Below are positions 1 to 11,831 of a DNA stretch of 64,000 nucleotides, in pieces. The first letter of the stretch is position 1; each line of letters begins with the position of its first letter. Under the pieces are notes generated by a model. The model was not told the DNA's origin, searched no databases, and was given only the letters and a program-made list of their open reading frames with translations. A program made the translations under genes and the position numbers. Source of the DNA: Spongilla lacustris (taxonomy: Eukaryota; Porifera; Demospongiae; Spongillida; Spongillidae). The DNA lies in NCBI GenBank assembly GCA_949361645.1, contig OX442416.1:8912370-8976369 (forward strand), read 5' to 3'.

Positions 1-598
1 CTGCTGATATTGTGCTTCTAGCACAAGATGTTCTCTGCTAGATCTGTCATTCAGATATTAACACCTTAATAGCAAAGACAGTGTACAAATGACCTGCAAA
101 CTCTTGGCAGGAACTCCTTGATTTCTTTTCCCTAGCCTCCACCAAGAACCAGCTACACACTGTAACGCTCTTTGCCTTTCGGCATGTGGTGCTCCGTTCA
201 AAACCACACCAATTATTCATAAAATACTGATGCCCGGTTTAGTGGTAAAAAAAAAAGGTGGCTAGTTCTGAACATCACATATATGCTCTCCCATGTGTGT
301 TGTTGAGTGTTCTTGCTTACCGACCTGTTTAGTGGGTTGGTTCGGCCGTACAACGAGCTGGAAGTAGACCCTCCAAAGTTACATGCGCGTAAAAACGGCC
401 TGCGCATAACTATTAGTCAAACGAAGTGCTCTTGCGCGTTGATAACTTCGTTGACTAGACTGGTAGGGTGTGTGCGGGAGCTATTTGTTTCAACGGAACA
501 ACTTACAGCATGTGTGGTATATGGCTCGCTAAAAACAACTTTGATAATGAGTTACGAACATTACAGCTTTTGGGGCGTATACCGTATTGTCTAATTAT

Positions 599-850
599 CA
601 ACCTACACAACCAAAAAAATTTGCTCCGTAACGGATTGTTTTTGGCAAACATACGGTTACGGATCAGAAATTCCAACCGGTACGGATCAGATAAGCGTTA
701 CAGAATGTGACTGATCCGTTAGATGAAAGTTGTAGCGGGATGTAATACATCCTGTTAAAATCCGATAAAATATCCGTATCATATTACGTTTACAATCAGT
801 AGCATTTATAATTACAATCCGTATCACACCGATTATCCAATTTAGCGTGC
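599..850 (-). repeat. dispersed repeat copy with repeated ACGGATC-like motifs
   Basis: Starts with AACCTACACAACCAAAAAAA and then carries many copies of TACGGAT / GGATCNGT-like motifs. The same sequence, inverted, ends at 5098. The two copies share the terminal 20 bases and the motif-rich interior but are diverged. They could be two copies of a small transposon, or the long terminal inverted repeats of one 4.5-kb element. No coding potential is seen. Confidence 0.6.
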
Positions 851-1790
851 ATGGATCTTCGATTGCTGCGAGGCGGCTCCCCTTTTCGATTCTCTGGCCT
901 AGCCGCCTAATTAGTTACGACGTTGGCCTAGTGATTTCTGCCGAGAGGTAAGTGAGATTGAGCATGAAATAGAGAGGGCAGAAAGTGATCGAACCGTTAT
1001 TTTTCCTAACTCAGGAGCCTATAAGGCCCCATCACCGCTTCTACCGCTGCCTGCCTTGGCATGCACGCTCTTTAACTACGGCCTACGCTGTCACTGTTGA
1101 ATTTTCGTCGCACAGTTTCTTTCAGCCAATAACATGTGTACTTGTAATGTAATGACATCATGCAACCATAGACTCGATGAGCATCTTGTTACTTATATCA
1201 TCACAGCTGTGGTCCTCAAAAGAGACGTGTCAAGAACTTATTGTGTGCATGCCTCACTGAGTGTCAATGCCAGTCACATTCTCCTAGCCAATGGCCACAA
1301 ACGATGGTGCTGTTCAGTTGCATTGTCTCCTATCAAAAGAAGTGCCAAGCATCTACCTTCAGAGTGAAGCAGCTTCCATCACCCTCATAGAATTGGGAGT
1401 GCAGAACGCTGAAAGGTCAGAGAGCACCCAGTCCCATGTGAGATGGCAAGACACCCAGAAGCTTCTGCATAGTCACCAGGCATCTAACAGTCTCTGAAGG
1501 CAGTGCAAGTCTCAGGTTTCATTGCCTTGGTGATGGAACCCTATGTATCAGTATGAAGAATGCTCAAGGAGTTTAGGCCTGCTGGTCAATACAAAGAGGT
1601 GTTTGACGTCATTCTTCAGTGGATACATGCCCTTATTCCTAAGATGAAGTGGACAGAAAACCTTTGCCTTGACACCGGCTGTCTTCATGTGTTAACAGAA
1701 ACCTGACCTTTGCATCCTATATAGACAGGCCATTGGTGACTTGACGTTGGAGCAAAAGACTACATAGTAGGTATATGGTGCCTCGAGCTG

Positions 1791-3880
1791 GGAGGCAGTC
1801 AATGCCTCCACCCAGCTAGCCTTCAGACTTCCTGTGACGCAGTCAATGCCTCCACCCTGCTAACCTTCAGATTACCTACATGTATGAGGCAGTCAATGTC
1901 TCCACCCTGCTAACCTTCAGACTACCTATGACGCAGTCAATGCCTTCACCCAGCTAGCCTTCAGACTACCTGTGAGGCAGTCAATGTCTTCACCCAGCTA
2001 ACCTTCAGACTACCTGTGACGCAGTCAATGCCTCCACCCAGCTAACCTTTAGACTACTTGTGAGGCAGTCAATGCCTTCACCCAGCTAGCCTTTAGACTG
2101 CCTGTGAGGCAGTCAATGCCTCCACCCAGCTAACCTTCAGACTACTTGTGAGGCAGTCAATGCCTCTACCCAGCTAGCCTTCAGACTACTTATGAGGCAG
2201 TCAATGTCTTCACCCAGCTAACCTTCAGACTGCCTGTGACGCAGTCAATGCCTCCACCCAGCTAACCTTCAGACTGCCTGTGACGCAGTCAATGCCTCCA
2301 CCCAGCTAGCCTTCAGACTGCCTGTGATGCAGTCAATACCTCCACCCAGCTAGCCTTCAGACTACCTTGGAGGCAGTCAATGCCTCCACCCAGCTAACCT
2401 TTAGACTACTTGTGAGGCAGTCAATGCCTCCACCCAGCTAACCTTTAGACTACTTGTGAGGCAGTCAATGCCTTCACCCAGCTAGCCTTTAGAAGCTGCC
2501 TGTGAGGCAGTCAATGCCTCCACCCAGCTAACCTTCAGACTACTTGTGAGGCAGTCAATGCCTCCACCCAGCTAGCCTTCAGACTACCTATGAAGCAGTC
2601 AATACCTCCACCCAGCTAGCCTTCAGACTACCTATGAGACAGTCAATGCCTCCACCCAGCTAACCTTTAGACTACTTGTGAGGCAGTCAATGCCTTCACC
2701 CAGCTAGCCTTTAGACTGCCTGTGAGGCAGTCAATGCCTCCACCCAGCTAACCTTCAGACTACCTATGACGCAGTCAATGCCTTCACCCAGCTAGCCTTC
2801 AGACTACCTGTGACGCAGTCAATGCCTCCACCCAGCTAACCTTTAGACTACTTATGAGGCAGTCAATGCCTTCACCCAGCTAGTCTTTAGACTGCCTGTG
2901 AGGCAGTCAATGCCTCCACCCAGCTAACCTTCAGACTACTTGTGAGGCAGTCAATGCATCCACCCAGCTAACCTTCAGACTGCTTGTGAGGCAGTCAATG
3001 CCTCCACCCAGCTAGCCTTCAGACTACCTGTGACGCAGTCAATGCCTCTACCCAGCTAGCCTTCAGACTACTTATGAGGCAGTCAATGTCTTCACCCAGC
3101 TAACCTTCAGACTGCCTGTGACGCAGTCAATGCCTCCACCCAGCTAACCTTCAGACTGCCTGTGACGCAGTCAATGCCTCCACCCAGCTAGCCTTCAGAC
3201 TGCCTGTGACGCAGTCAATACCTCCACCCAGCTAGCCTTCAGACTACCTTGGAGGCAGTCAATGCCTCCACCCAGCTAACCTTTAGACTACTTGTGAGGC
3301 AGTCAATGCCTTCACCCAGCTAGCCTTAAGACTGCCTGTGAGGCAGTCAATGCCTCCACCCAGCTAACCTTCAGACTACTTGTGAGGCAGTCAATGCCTC
3401 CACCCAGCTAGCCTTCAGACTACCTATGAGGCAGTCAATACCTCCACCCAGCTAACCTTCAGACTACCTATGAGGCAGTCAATGCCTCCACCCAGCTAAC
3501 CTTTAGACTACTTGTGAGGCAGTCAATGCCTTCACCCAGCTAGCCTTCAGACTGCTTGTGATGCAGTCAATGCCTCCACCCAGCTAGCCTTCAGACTACC
3601 TGTGACGCAGTCAATGCCTCTACCCAGCTAGCCTTCAGACTACCTGTGAGGCAGTCAATGCCTCCACCCAGCTAACCTTTAGACCACTTGTGAGGCAGTC
3701 AATGCCTCCACCCAGCTAGCCTTCAGACTTTCTGTGACGCAGTCAATGCCTCCACCCAGCTAGCCATCAGACTACCTATGAGGCAGTCAATGCCTCCACC
3801 CAGCTAGCCTTCAGACTACTAGTACTTGTGAGGCAGTCAATGTCTTCACCCAGCTAACCTTCAGACTACCTAGCCTTCAG
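1791..3880. repeat. 44-bp minisatellite, about 47 copies
   Basis: The unit begins GAGGCAGTCAATGCCTCCAC, continues CCAGCTARCCTTYAGACTAC and ends with four bases such as TTGT; total 44 bp. Units differ at recurring positions (GAGGC/GACGC, CCTCCA/CCTTCA/TCTTCA, CTAGCC/CTAACC). A run of units around 2150-2370 recurs almost identically around 3033-3257. The spacing is 882 bp, which is 20 units plus a 2-bp insertion near 2493, so there is a higher-order repeat. The unit is not a multiple of three and no frame stays open, so it is non-coding. Confidence 0.97.
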
Positions 3881-3897
3881 TTCTGTGGCTAATAAAA

Positions 3898-4779
3898 ATG
3901 TTTAGAGCACTACACATCTGCCTGGTCTGCTTAGTGATGTCTGCCATCCTTGGTAGAGCTAGCCTGTCTAGGTCTGTGTGTATGTATACTTGTCTGTGTG
4001 TGCGTACTTGTACGTGTTTACGAAAATTAATAATTAAGTTGCGGGTAATAATTTTATGGACATGTGGTGCAAAATGGCAGGTAAGCAACGCGTTTTCTGA
4101 TGTATCATTTCGCTGCTCTTTATTATAGGAATGCTTACCGAACGTTACAATTGAGGTAGCTCCAGTATACGCTAGTCTTATCGATCAAAGCACTGCAGGC
4201 AAGCCAGTCCTGAGGTACGTATGCCATGGTGTTCGTTGGCCGCCTATTGTAAGATACCATCGGATGAAGTAAACTGTACTAGTCAAGCATCTGGTAAGTA
4301 AGCCGCTGATAGCGTGGCTATGACTGAAAAGTTAGGCTTACCTTGGCAACATGGCGCGGGCACTCAACGTCTCTCTGCTCAGCATATCGAACTCGTCTCT
4401 CTCAGGTTGGTTGTGCATCCCCTGTCCTAACAGGCATTATCCTCTTGTTAATAGCCAGCGTTGTACTGGACTTTGCTACTTCAGGTAAGTAGGCCTACTG
4501 TAACTGAATTTTGATTCCTCGTAGTGTAAAAGCTACTACGCAAGTACCTCTCTCACTGACACTTCTCAATGTAAGCGGTCGTGTGGAATTGGTTCATAAG
4601 GTCTGTTCTTCCACAGATGAAGTTCAAAATACATGTACTCCAATAAGGTAAGTGTGGACCTTGCTACTTGTTCCCCTATTTCACATCTTGCTGTGCCTGT
4701 TAGGACAAGCGGTTCCAGCTCGTCGACGTGGTCTATGACAGAGAAGCGTGGGACTGGGGAATTGGAATACATGCCCTAG
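3898..4779 (+). CDS. candidate small spliced membrane protein (signal peptide, one TM helix, short tail)
   Basis: I do not recognise the family. The start at 3898 gives MFRALHICLVCLVMSAILG, a clear signal peptide. Candidate exon 2 (4129-4218) reads ECLPNVTIEVAPVYASLIDQ and onward, with one N-glycosylation site. Exon 3 (4254-4293) reads IPSDEVNCTSQAS. Exon 4 (4434-4484) is a hydrophobic helix, GIILLLIASVVLDFATS. Exon 5 (4617-4647) and exon 6 (4704-4779) give a Ser/Thr-rich tail ending GELEYMP and a TAG stop. Introns 3-5 have strong GTAAGT donors and CAG/TAG acceptors and are 140, 132 and 56 bp, with phases that agree across all four 3' exons. The weak points are the donors of exons 1 and 2: the phase-consistent choices (GTGTGT or GTAATA; GTATGC) are poorer than nearby out-of-phase ones (GTACGT at 4215). 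The layout suits a type I surface protein; function is unknown. Confidence 0.4.
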
Positions 4780-4894
4780 CCAGGCCTGTTTGTATGTTGT
4801 GTATTTTTTGTAAAAATATTTATAATGTTATTTGAATGACACCACTATTAAATGGGAGGGGCTCTAAAAGTGAGCATCACGTGCAATGTAATGG

Positions 4895-5098
4895 AAAACG
4901 TTTGGTACGGATCCGTTACGGATTTGTTACGGATCAGATTTCCATTTGTAACAGATCCGTAATTACAATCCGTTACACCTCTTTTGACAAATCGACTGCT
5001 ACGGATCCGATTCGGTATCTGTCAATCGGATCCGTAGAACAATCCGTAACAGACGAATTTCTGATCAGTAGCGGATTTTTTTTTTTGGTTGTGTAGGT
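4895..5098 (+). repeat. second, inverted copy of the ACGGATC-rich repeat
   Basis: Dense TACGGATCCGT, GTTACGGATT and AACAGATCCGTAATTACAAT motifs, ending with TTTTTTTGGTTGTGTAGGTT. This is the reverse complement of the start of the copy at 599. Together they could bound one 4.5-kb element that holds the 44-bp array and the candidate gene at 3898. I see no target duplication to settle this. Confidence 0.6.
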
Positions 5099-6296
5099 TA
5101 CCCGCCAAAAGTTTTCATAGTTGTTGGCAGTCCATTTCAGTCCGGGCGGACCACTTTTGGTTGGTAAAATTGGTCCGCCCAGGCCATTGAATAGCTACAT
5201 GTGCTTGTAATTGCCATCCGCTGCTTTTTTTTTTTTTTTTTTAACCAGAATTTTATATATTGTTATATAAATTTTAGTATAATTGCAATCGAGGAAATGC
5301 GTTAGCTTCTGGGGGAGCTTATAGCTCTCCCCCTTACCCCCTAACTGCTATTCCTTTTGGTCCTGTTACCAGCCTGATGACTTTTCTAATGCTGCCTACG
5401 GGCCTGGCTCAGGAAAACCTGTTAGTCTCTACTAGTAAACATTGCTCGGGTCCCCAGACCCAGCAATGATGTAGACTTCGTCCCGACTGTGTTCTCGTTT
5501 AAGATGCAAGAAAGATTAAACGCTTACCCAGCCATGCATGTGCAGTGACCAGAAAAAATAGAACCGTCTGGCTTAGCTATCATCCAAGCTTCACGTCATC
5601 GTGCAGCATCAGGTGAGCGCTGGCTAGCTTTATTATAGGGCTTTGACCAGGCGGTCACCCCTATACAGTAATACTACGTAGTCCGAATGCCATATGCATT
5701 ACGTAAACAGGAGACTCGAAGCCGGAAATTGTAGGCTTCGAGCTGCTGCCATGAAAGCAGGTGCTCCTGGGTATACGTGCCAGCTAGTTCTTTAATGAAA
5801 AATATGCCCATGCATACTCTTTCCTAGTTCATTTGCTTGGGTGCCAGGCTAACTCTTTCCGTGGCCACAACGACATATCGCGATGGCTGTTAGATTCAAA
5901 GTATGGGACACAACTTAACAGCAGACCAACAGGTTCCAATTTCTGCTTGAAACGACTTTGGCAACCAGATTATAGTACGCCAAATTTTAAAATAAAACAT
6001 GAGTATCACGTGATCCGCTGGACCTATGTATACCGGACTTACCGGTAATATCCTAAGTAAGGTACTTGTAACTATATTTTACATTGACCTTTGTATTTGG
6101 TGCTTCGCTAGCTTATACCGATATATCAGTAAAAGGTAAGACAAAGCTTTGGATCATTTATCGTTAACAGCTGCATATAGATGTAGGCTTACTATTTCAT
6201 CGATCATGTGCATGCATGTTCACTGGAGAGGAGGAAGATAGCAGGGATTTGGAAAGCATTCATATCCAGCTTCTTATACAGAGCTCTTTGTGGAGG

Positions 6297-6317
6297 GGGG
6301 GGGGGGGGGGGGGGGGG
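6297..6317. repeat. poly-G run
   Basis: An uninterrupted run of about 20 G. It is one of many G or C homopolymers of 15 or more in this window and can form a G-quadruplex. Confidence 0.95.
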
Positions 6318-6399
6318 TTAGCTACTACCTCCTCAGCTGTGATTGGCTCATGAGGGAGAACCTGGGTATTGAAGCCGGTCACAGTCTGAAGCATGTGCT

Positions 6400-6900
6400 G
6401 GCTCAATGTACTAACTTACAGTAACTTCCACACATACGAAGAAGCAAAAAGACCATGTGAAGGTCAACTGTAGAGACATCCACAAGAGCCTTAAGCAAGA
6501 TCTTGGGCATTGCACATTTCTCAGCAATGAAGTGAGAACAGTGGACAAAATCCCCAATTGGAGCCCCTAGAATGTCCAGGTTTGGAAGGAGAGATGAATT
6601 TACCACTGGTGCGAAATAGTGAGTTACCACTCCTACTGAAAATTTCACACTTGGAAAAGTTGATGTAAAGTCCCTGGTGTGGACCAAGATCTTCTATGGG
6701 GTGCAGAGCACATATTATACTGCAGACCTCTTTCCTGCCAAAACCCCATCATCCAGGTACCAAGCTGGAGACAATCATCATCTGCATTGATGCTGGTAAC
6801 AAGCAGAAAGATGACCAAAGTGAACAGCACTGGGCCCAGTGAAAGCCTTCAAGGCCTTTGGACCCTATGCACCATAACTCTTTATCGCCACTGAAATACA
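6400..6900 (-). pseudogene. non-LTR retrotransposon reverse transcriptase relic
   Basis: The minus strand carries RT signatures in broken frames. A segment near 6840 resembles the QG(D/F)PLGP block that precedes the catalytic centre (GFHWAQCCSLW in a shifted frame). It is followed by a degraded catalytic area (ADDDCLQLGTW) and then the conserved downstream block NLDILGAPIGDFVHCSHFIA with ILLKALVDV and LRMCGSYCKLVH at 6410-6580. At least two frameshifts and stops break the reading. The block order is that of non-LTR RTs common in marine invertebrate genomes. No ends, poly-A or target duplication were found, so it is a truncated dead fragment. Confidence 0.7.
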
Positions 6901-7339
6901 TTTCCAACTCTATTGAGCACACACCCAAGTACATGTAGGTGTTTTGTAGACACATGATTTTGTGAGTAATTGTAATTTCATTGCATGTGTTCATTTTAGC
7001 TTCTCCCTGTATAAACCAAAAAAACCATACTGAGGGAATAAAAAGGTAGCTTCAAAAAGGCTATTGTAAGGAATAGCATACTGTTAAATGGGCTAAATGA
7101 TGCCTGTTTTGCAAAATCCACCCATGGTTAGCACAAAACGCCAGCTGTTTGAGAAGTTAGTGCAGGTGCATTGCTTAACAAGGCACTGAGCGTACATAGA
7201 AAAAATAGTGATATTTGTACTATTGATGCAATCAAAATCACAGAACCTTTCTTTTGTGATGCCTCTTACAACCAAATACGGAACCTTGGTACTCTAATGG
7301 TAGATGTGTGTAATGGCCGACGAGATACCTGCATACCTT

Positions 7340-7730
7340 TATGTACCCTACTCCTCCCCTTACCTGCTACTACCTCTACCCCTCCCAATACCTACCACTA
7401 CCCCTACTACTACCCCTACTCCTCCCCTTACCTACTACCATGGGCACGCCCAGCATTTCTGGAAGGGTGGGGCCAGGATAAGGTAAGGAGGTGTCATTTG
7501 ATCAAATATTACTATGGGGGTGTTGTCCGCTTTCGGCCGATTCAGCCGGGGAGGGGGGGGGGGGGGGGGGGTTGGAGGGTGCACATGTTCCTAGTAATAC
7601 TGAATACTTTAACGTTTTATTAGAAGTGGGGGGCCTCCTGGGGATGCCCATGACCTACTACCCCTATTCCTCGTCTTACCTACTGCTACCCCTACTCCTC
7701 CCCTTACCTACTATTCCCCTGGTGCATGGA
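7340..7730. repeat. TACCCCTACTCC-type low-complexity repeat with a poly-G run
   Basis: Two blocks (7345-7440 and 7655-7725) of CCTACTCCTCCCCTTACCTA-like units flank a G run at about 7551-7570. The same motif family recurs in both orientations at 38950-39440. Confidence 0.85.
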
Positions 7731-8424
7731 GTGAGGTGACCTCAATGGTCACGTATGTGATGATGACGAATTCACTGATACACTACTGCCAGAGTATGAA
7801 GCATATTTACATGTGTAACAAGTGATGCCTATTCATGGAACGACCCCTTTGTACATGCTAAATGCTAATGAGTACGTGCTAACGAGTCATGGTATACTAT
7901 AGTCTATAGAACATCACAGGTTATGGATATATAAGCTGTATAAGTGTATGCGATATCATATTTGGTGTTAGAGTACTTGTTACTCTGTCACACATGGATA
8001 CTGTTTACGAGTTGAGTTGACACAGATCACTTTAATTTACAGAACACTGTAATAAAGGAAGAGATGGTGGACACACCTGTTGCTGTCATGTCAAGCAAGA
8101 GAGCTGGAGAGAGTAAACGTTTCACTGGTATCATGATGTACCAATACTGAGTATAACATTGTTTATGTTCTGAACAATACGTATCATCCATGGCTGAGTT
8201 ATTTCTGGTTATGACATATATACCAAGTTCAGATCGTAGCAAAGTGATCAGTGTTTCTCTATGGTATCATAATTGCAAAGTCGGAGGCTCTTATTTAATG
8301 GTCCTTTTTGCATTTTAAAATGCTAAGTACTCTCTTTCCATTATTGGGGTATATAAGATTATGAGTGATGAAATATCTGTTGCAAAGTGAATATATTTAG
8401 ATGTAGCATGACTGTTGAAAGCAT

Positions 8425-8720
8425 CCAGTTATGAATAAAAAGCAATGGAACAAGTAAATAAAATAATTCTCGATGCAAAAGTTGGTGGCATATAGGATTT
8501 GAAGGCAATAGTGGTGTAAACAAGGGTTGAATGATAAGGAAAAATATTCACATGCATGAGCAATGTATTGTCCGACAATGTGTGCTGGCTAAATATAGGA
8601 CTATTTCGTTTTTCCTTATCATTCAACCCTAGTTTTCCTGCGTTTTACACCACTATTGCCTTCAAATCCTATATACCACCAACGTTCTCATCGAGAATGC
8701 TTTTATTTACTTGTTATTAT
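8425..8720. mobile_element. foldback (hairpin MITE-like) element, copy 1
   Basis: The left arm carries GTTGGTGGCATATAGGATTT followed by GAAGGCAATAGTGGTGTAAA and the inner stem AAGGGTTGAATGATAAGGAA. The right arm returns the complement: TTCCTTATCATTCAACCCT, then TTTACACCACTATTGCCTTC and AAATCCTATATACCACCAAC. The loop contains GCTAAATATAGGACTATTT. There is no ORF. Related copies lie at 11832, 14801, 32497 and 37379; the outer caps are shared but the inner stems differ. Confidence 0.85.
8450..8470. other. empty-site homologue of the 34898 insertion
   Basis: In this foldback copy the sequence around CAGTTATGAATAAAAAGCAA corresponds to the joined flanks of the 2.5-kb element at 34898, without the element. 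It serves as the paralogous unoccupied site. Confidence 0.6.
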
Positions 8721-9015
8721 TATTATTTATTGTTTGTACATAGCAGGGTCAGCTGCCCTCTCAGCAGAAAGAAACACGCCAACAATGACAAAAAGTGCCA
8801 CAGAGCTCAAATGAGTGTATCCCAATGGCTGTGGAGGTATATGGAGCTAGGGGTGAGGAGGCTTAACACACATTTTCACATTTGGCCACAACACTTGCTG
8901 TGAAGACTTATGTACCAAGATCGGAAGCACTGTCCAGCACATATTGAACTTGCAGAACCAATGCAAAGGCCCTGCTAAACTCGTAGTACTAGGACTTTAG
9001 TTAGTTTTATATTGT

Positions 9016-9112
9016 ACTCCTCTTGATACTACATGTATTGTGAATATGAGGACCTACATTAGTAGTCAGGACCAACGTCCTATGTTCAGGACCTACGTTA
9101 GTAGGTCCTATG
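9016..9112. repeat. short inverted-repeat motif GGACCTACGTTAGTAGGTCC
   Basis: The sequence contains the near-palindrome GGACCTACGTTAGTAGGTCC and two diverged relatives within 100 bp. A related motif (AACCCACGGTAGTGGGTCCT) borders the large palindrome at 38425, so it is probably a small dispersed repeat. Confidence 0.55.
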
Positions 9113-9684
9113 TAGAATTTGAAAGGTGATGAATACGATTACCAAAATACCCAATTCCATGCACTATTGCATGCCGATGTACCGTAGAATGAGTTGGACT
9201 TTAACGAGCGTATTTGGATACAGCCGTCCAGTACCTACAATGTAGTAAAACTGCCGACGCTTAGAAAGCTAAACAGAGATAACGCTCTCTCGTTCCCACA
9301 CTCGAACCTTTAAAAAAAAAATTCTCCTTTTTTCCGGATCTGATAAGATAAGATTCGCTCGGATAAGAGTTTTATTGCATTGTATCCTCTCGCGATTGAA
9401 GCGTAATGTTAGCCGTTATGCGGAAGCACTAGAACTAATAAGTTAGGGACTTACTGCAGAGTTATTATTTTCGTAAGGGGAGTTATGCTTGACACAAATT
9501 TCAATCTCTAGCAAACAGTTTTGGTAGTAACAGCCCACATGCACAATAGATTTTATCGGCGCCTTTGGAAGAAATAAAAGTGGGGATCGTGGCGGGAACG
9601 TGTACATGTACATGTACTAATAAACCCTTGCAGAAACGTCCTCCCATGCAAAAGCTTGACGTGTATGGTTAAATTTGTTTTCTT

Positions 9685-9900
9685 CAAAATGCCGTCGACG
9701 AAAGTTGTGTAGGCCTAGACGAGTCGCAAGAAATCAAGAAGCGCATGAACAAAGAAGGCTTGCGACAGGTAGCGCTACAAAGCCGATTTTGAAAGTAAGA
9801 AGGATAGCGTGAAGGCCTACTATGATCAAAATCGAGAACTGATTTAAGCCTCCAAAAAATATGAAAATACAAAGAAAAAGAAATCATACGAGGTAGGAGT
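9685..9900 (+). pseudogene. decayed charged-repeat coding fragment
   Basis: With one frame the plus strand reads DFESKKDSVKAYYDQNRELI, a stop, then ASKKYENTKKKKSYE. The lysine-rich ESKKxSVKAYY style resembles repeats seen in some sponge transposon-like predicted proteins. Stops and a frameshift upstream show that it is not functional. Identity is tentative. Confidence 0.3.
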
Positions 9901-10559
9901 ATACCGTTTGGGTGCAACATGTCCAAGTTTATTCACGCACAAGGGAATGGTATATATATTCTATGCGTGCATGTGTTTTTGCATAGATTAATAACGTTCC
10001 GTAAAGTTATTAATCTATGGAATTTGCGAGTCATCTGCGAGTTACAATGTTACTTGCATCCCCCATGCAAGCTGGCCGATGGCCTGCTGGTAGGACTATT
10101 TACAAGTGAGTTCTGTTCAATGCATGGTTGCTACTTTAATATCCTTCACAAATGCGTTTCCACTGGTGGTCCCCACCAGACTGACCAGAGCAAATCAGGT
10201 GCTGCATGTTCATTCAAGCTGCACTGGTAACCCCATAACTCATGTCTCTCCCATGATAGAGCATCCTTAGAACTATAACCCCATAGTAGTTGCTACAAAG
10301 CTTTGTACTTGGCATGGCCACAAGCACTGCTGCTCAGGGGAAGGTATATTGTTTTCATTCACAAATATGTGTCTGCCAGTTGTGAGCTGTTCTTGGCCAA
10401 TGTTATTAGGTGGAGATGGAGAAGAGGAAAGGGAACACCATCTTACCAGAATGAGGAGTGGTCCACTCTGGAAGGGTGGTTGTATGTGTATGTTTGTGTG
10501 TGCTATGTCCCATGCACGGATATGTTGCTGAGTTATCTATACAGGTGTGATGTTGTGCT

Positions 10560-11085
10560 TGCTATCCCCTCCTTTGCTTGTCCTCTTCCCTCCTGTCTTT
10601 CTCCATTCCCCTCCTCTCCCCTTTCTCTTGTCCCTTCCCCTCCTCTCCCCTTTTTCTTCTTCCTTCCTTTCCTCTCTCCCTTCTTTCTCCCTTCTCATCC
10701 TTCCATTCCATCCTCCCTTCACCTTCTCTTCTCCCTTCCCTTCCTCTCCCTCTTCTCTACTCCCTTCCCATCCTCTCGTCCCATCCTCCCTTCACCTCCC
10801 TTTCTCCCTTCACCTCCCATCCTCCCTTCACCTCCCATCCTTCCTTCACCTCCCATCCTCCCTTCACCTCCCATCCTCCTTTCACCTCCCCTCCTCCCTT
10901 CACCTCCCATCTTCCTTTCACCTCCTCTCTCCCTTCTCTTCTCCCTTCCCCTCCTCTCCCTTTCCCTTCTCTATTCCCCTCCTCTCCCCCTTCTCTTCTC
11001 CCTTCCTCTTTTCTCCCCCTTCTCTTCTCTCTTTCATCCACATCTCCTTTCCCTCTCTTCTTCCTTCCCCTCCTTCACGAATCAC
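10560..11085. repeat. homopyrimidine tract with internal 17-20-bp tandem units
   Basis: About 520 bp in which the plus strand is nearly all C and T. The central part (10780-10925) repeats CCTCCCTTCACCTCCCAT. The long open frames over it on both strands follow from the base bias and are not genes. Such strand-asymmetric DNA can form triplex structures. Confidence 0.92.
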
Positions 11086-11831
11086 TTCCTTCTCAACCTG
11101 TTTGCCCCAACACAGCTGGATGTAATGGTCATACAGTTTGGCCATGATGGCAGACCTATTTTGTCTAAGACATCTGGTAAGCATCTTTGGTGTGAATGGC
11201 CAATTGCTTTAATCATATACATCCTCACAGCAAGGAGAGACATTTAAGGTGATTAATTCGGATGCATTTGCTACTAGATTTGGAGAACACATGCGTACCT
11301 TCAGTCCAAAAAAGAGGCTTTGAATCATGTGAAGATAGTTTCATGACAGGGGTGTGTGTGTGCTATGCTTCGGTTGATCCTAATGAACCTATTTTGGTAG
11401 CGGATAATCCGTAGCAGTTTAATGAAAAATTTGTTAGGCTAGGCATTAGAAAATGGCATTAAATATCACGATGCTCTGCTTGGAGCCTGGGTAAGGGCAT
11501 TTGTGGTCTGAGCATAATATGCTGTTCCTTCACTACTAATACCTCCTCTCCTCCACTACTACTTCTTTTTAGGGGTACCCTCGCCTTTCAAAATAACCTG
11601 GCTGAGAGACTGGGTGTTGCTCACATGCCAGTTCAGATACTTAGCTGTCTAAAAGGAAGAAATTGTTTAATTATTATGTGATTTAATGATGATAGCAAGT
11701 GAGCAGATCAAACTTTCTTATACTGCTGTGGTGTGATGCACTATATATTATATTCCAAGATTGCACTTCTTTCTTTTTTTGCTCTCATGCATGCAACGTG
11801 TAAGTAGGAACCCACCAGGGGGAAAAAAGGA

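Noticed and set aside
4485..4616. extra exon between the TM exon and the tail exon of the 3898 gene
   Set aside because: Possible acceptors exist at 4520-4546 with a donor at 4571, but every choice brings a stop or breaks the tail frame; skipping this stretch gives a continuous frame.
10303..11247. 314-residue Ser/Pro/Leu-rich protein
   Set aside because: The frame is open only because the tract lacks purines; the neighbouring frames are open as well.
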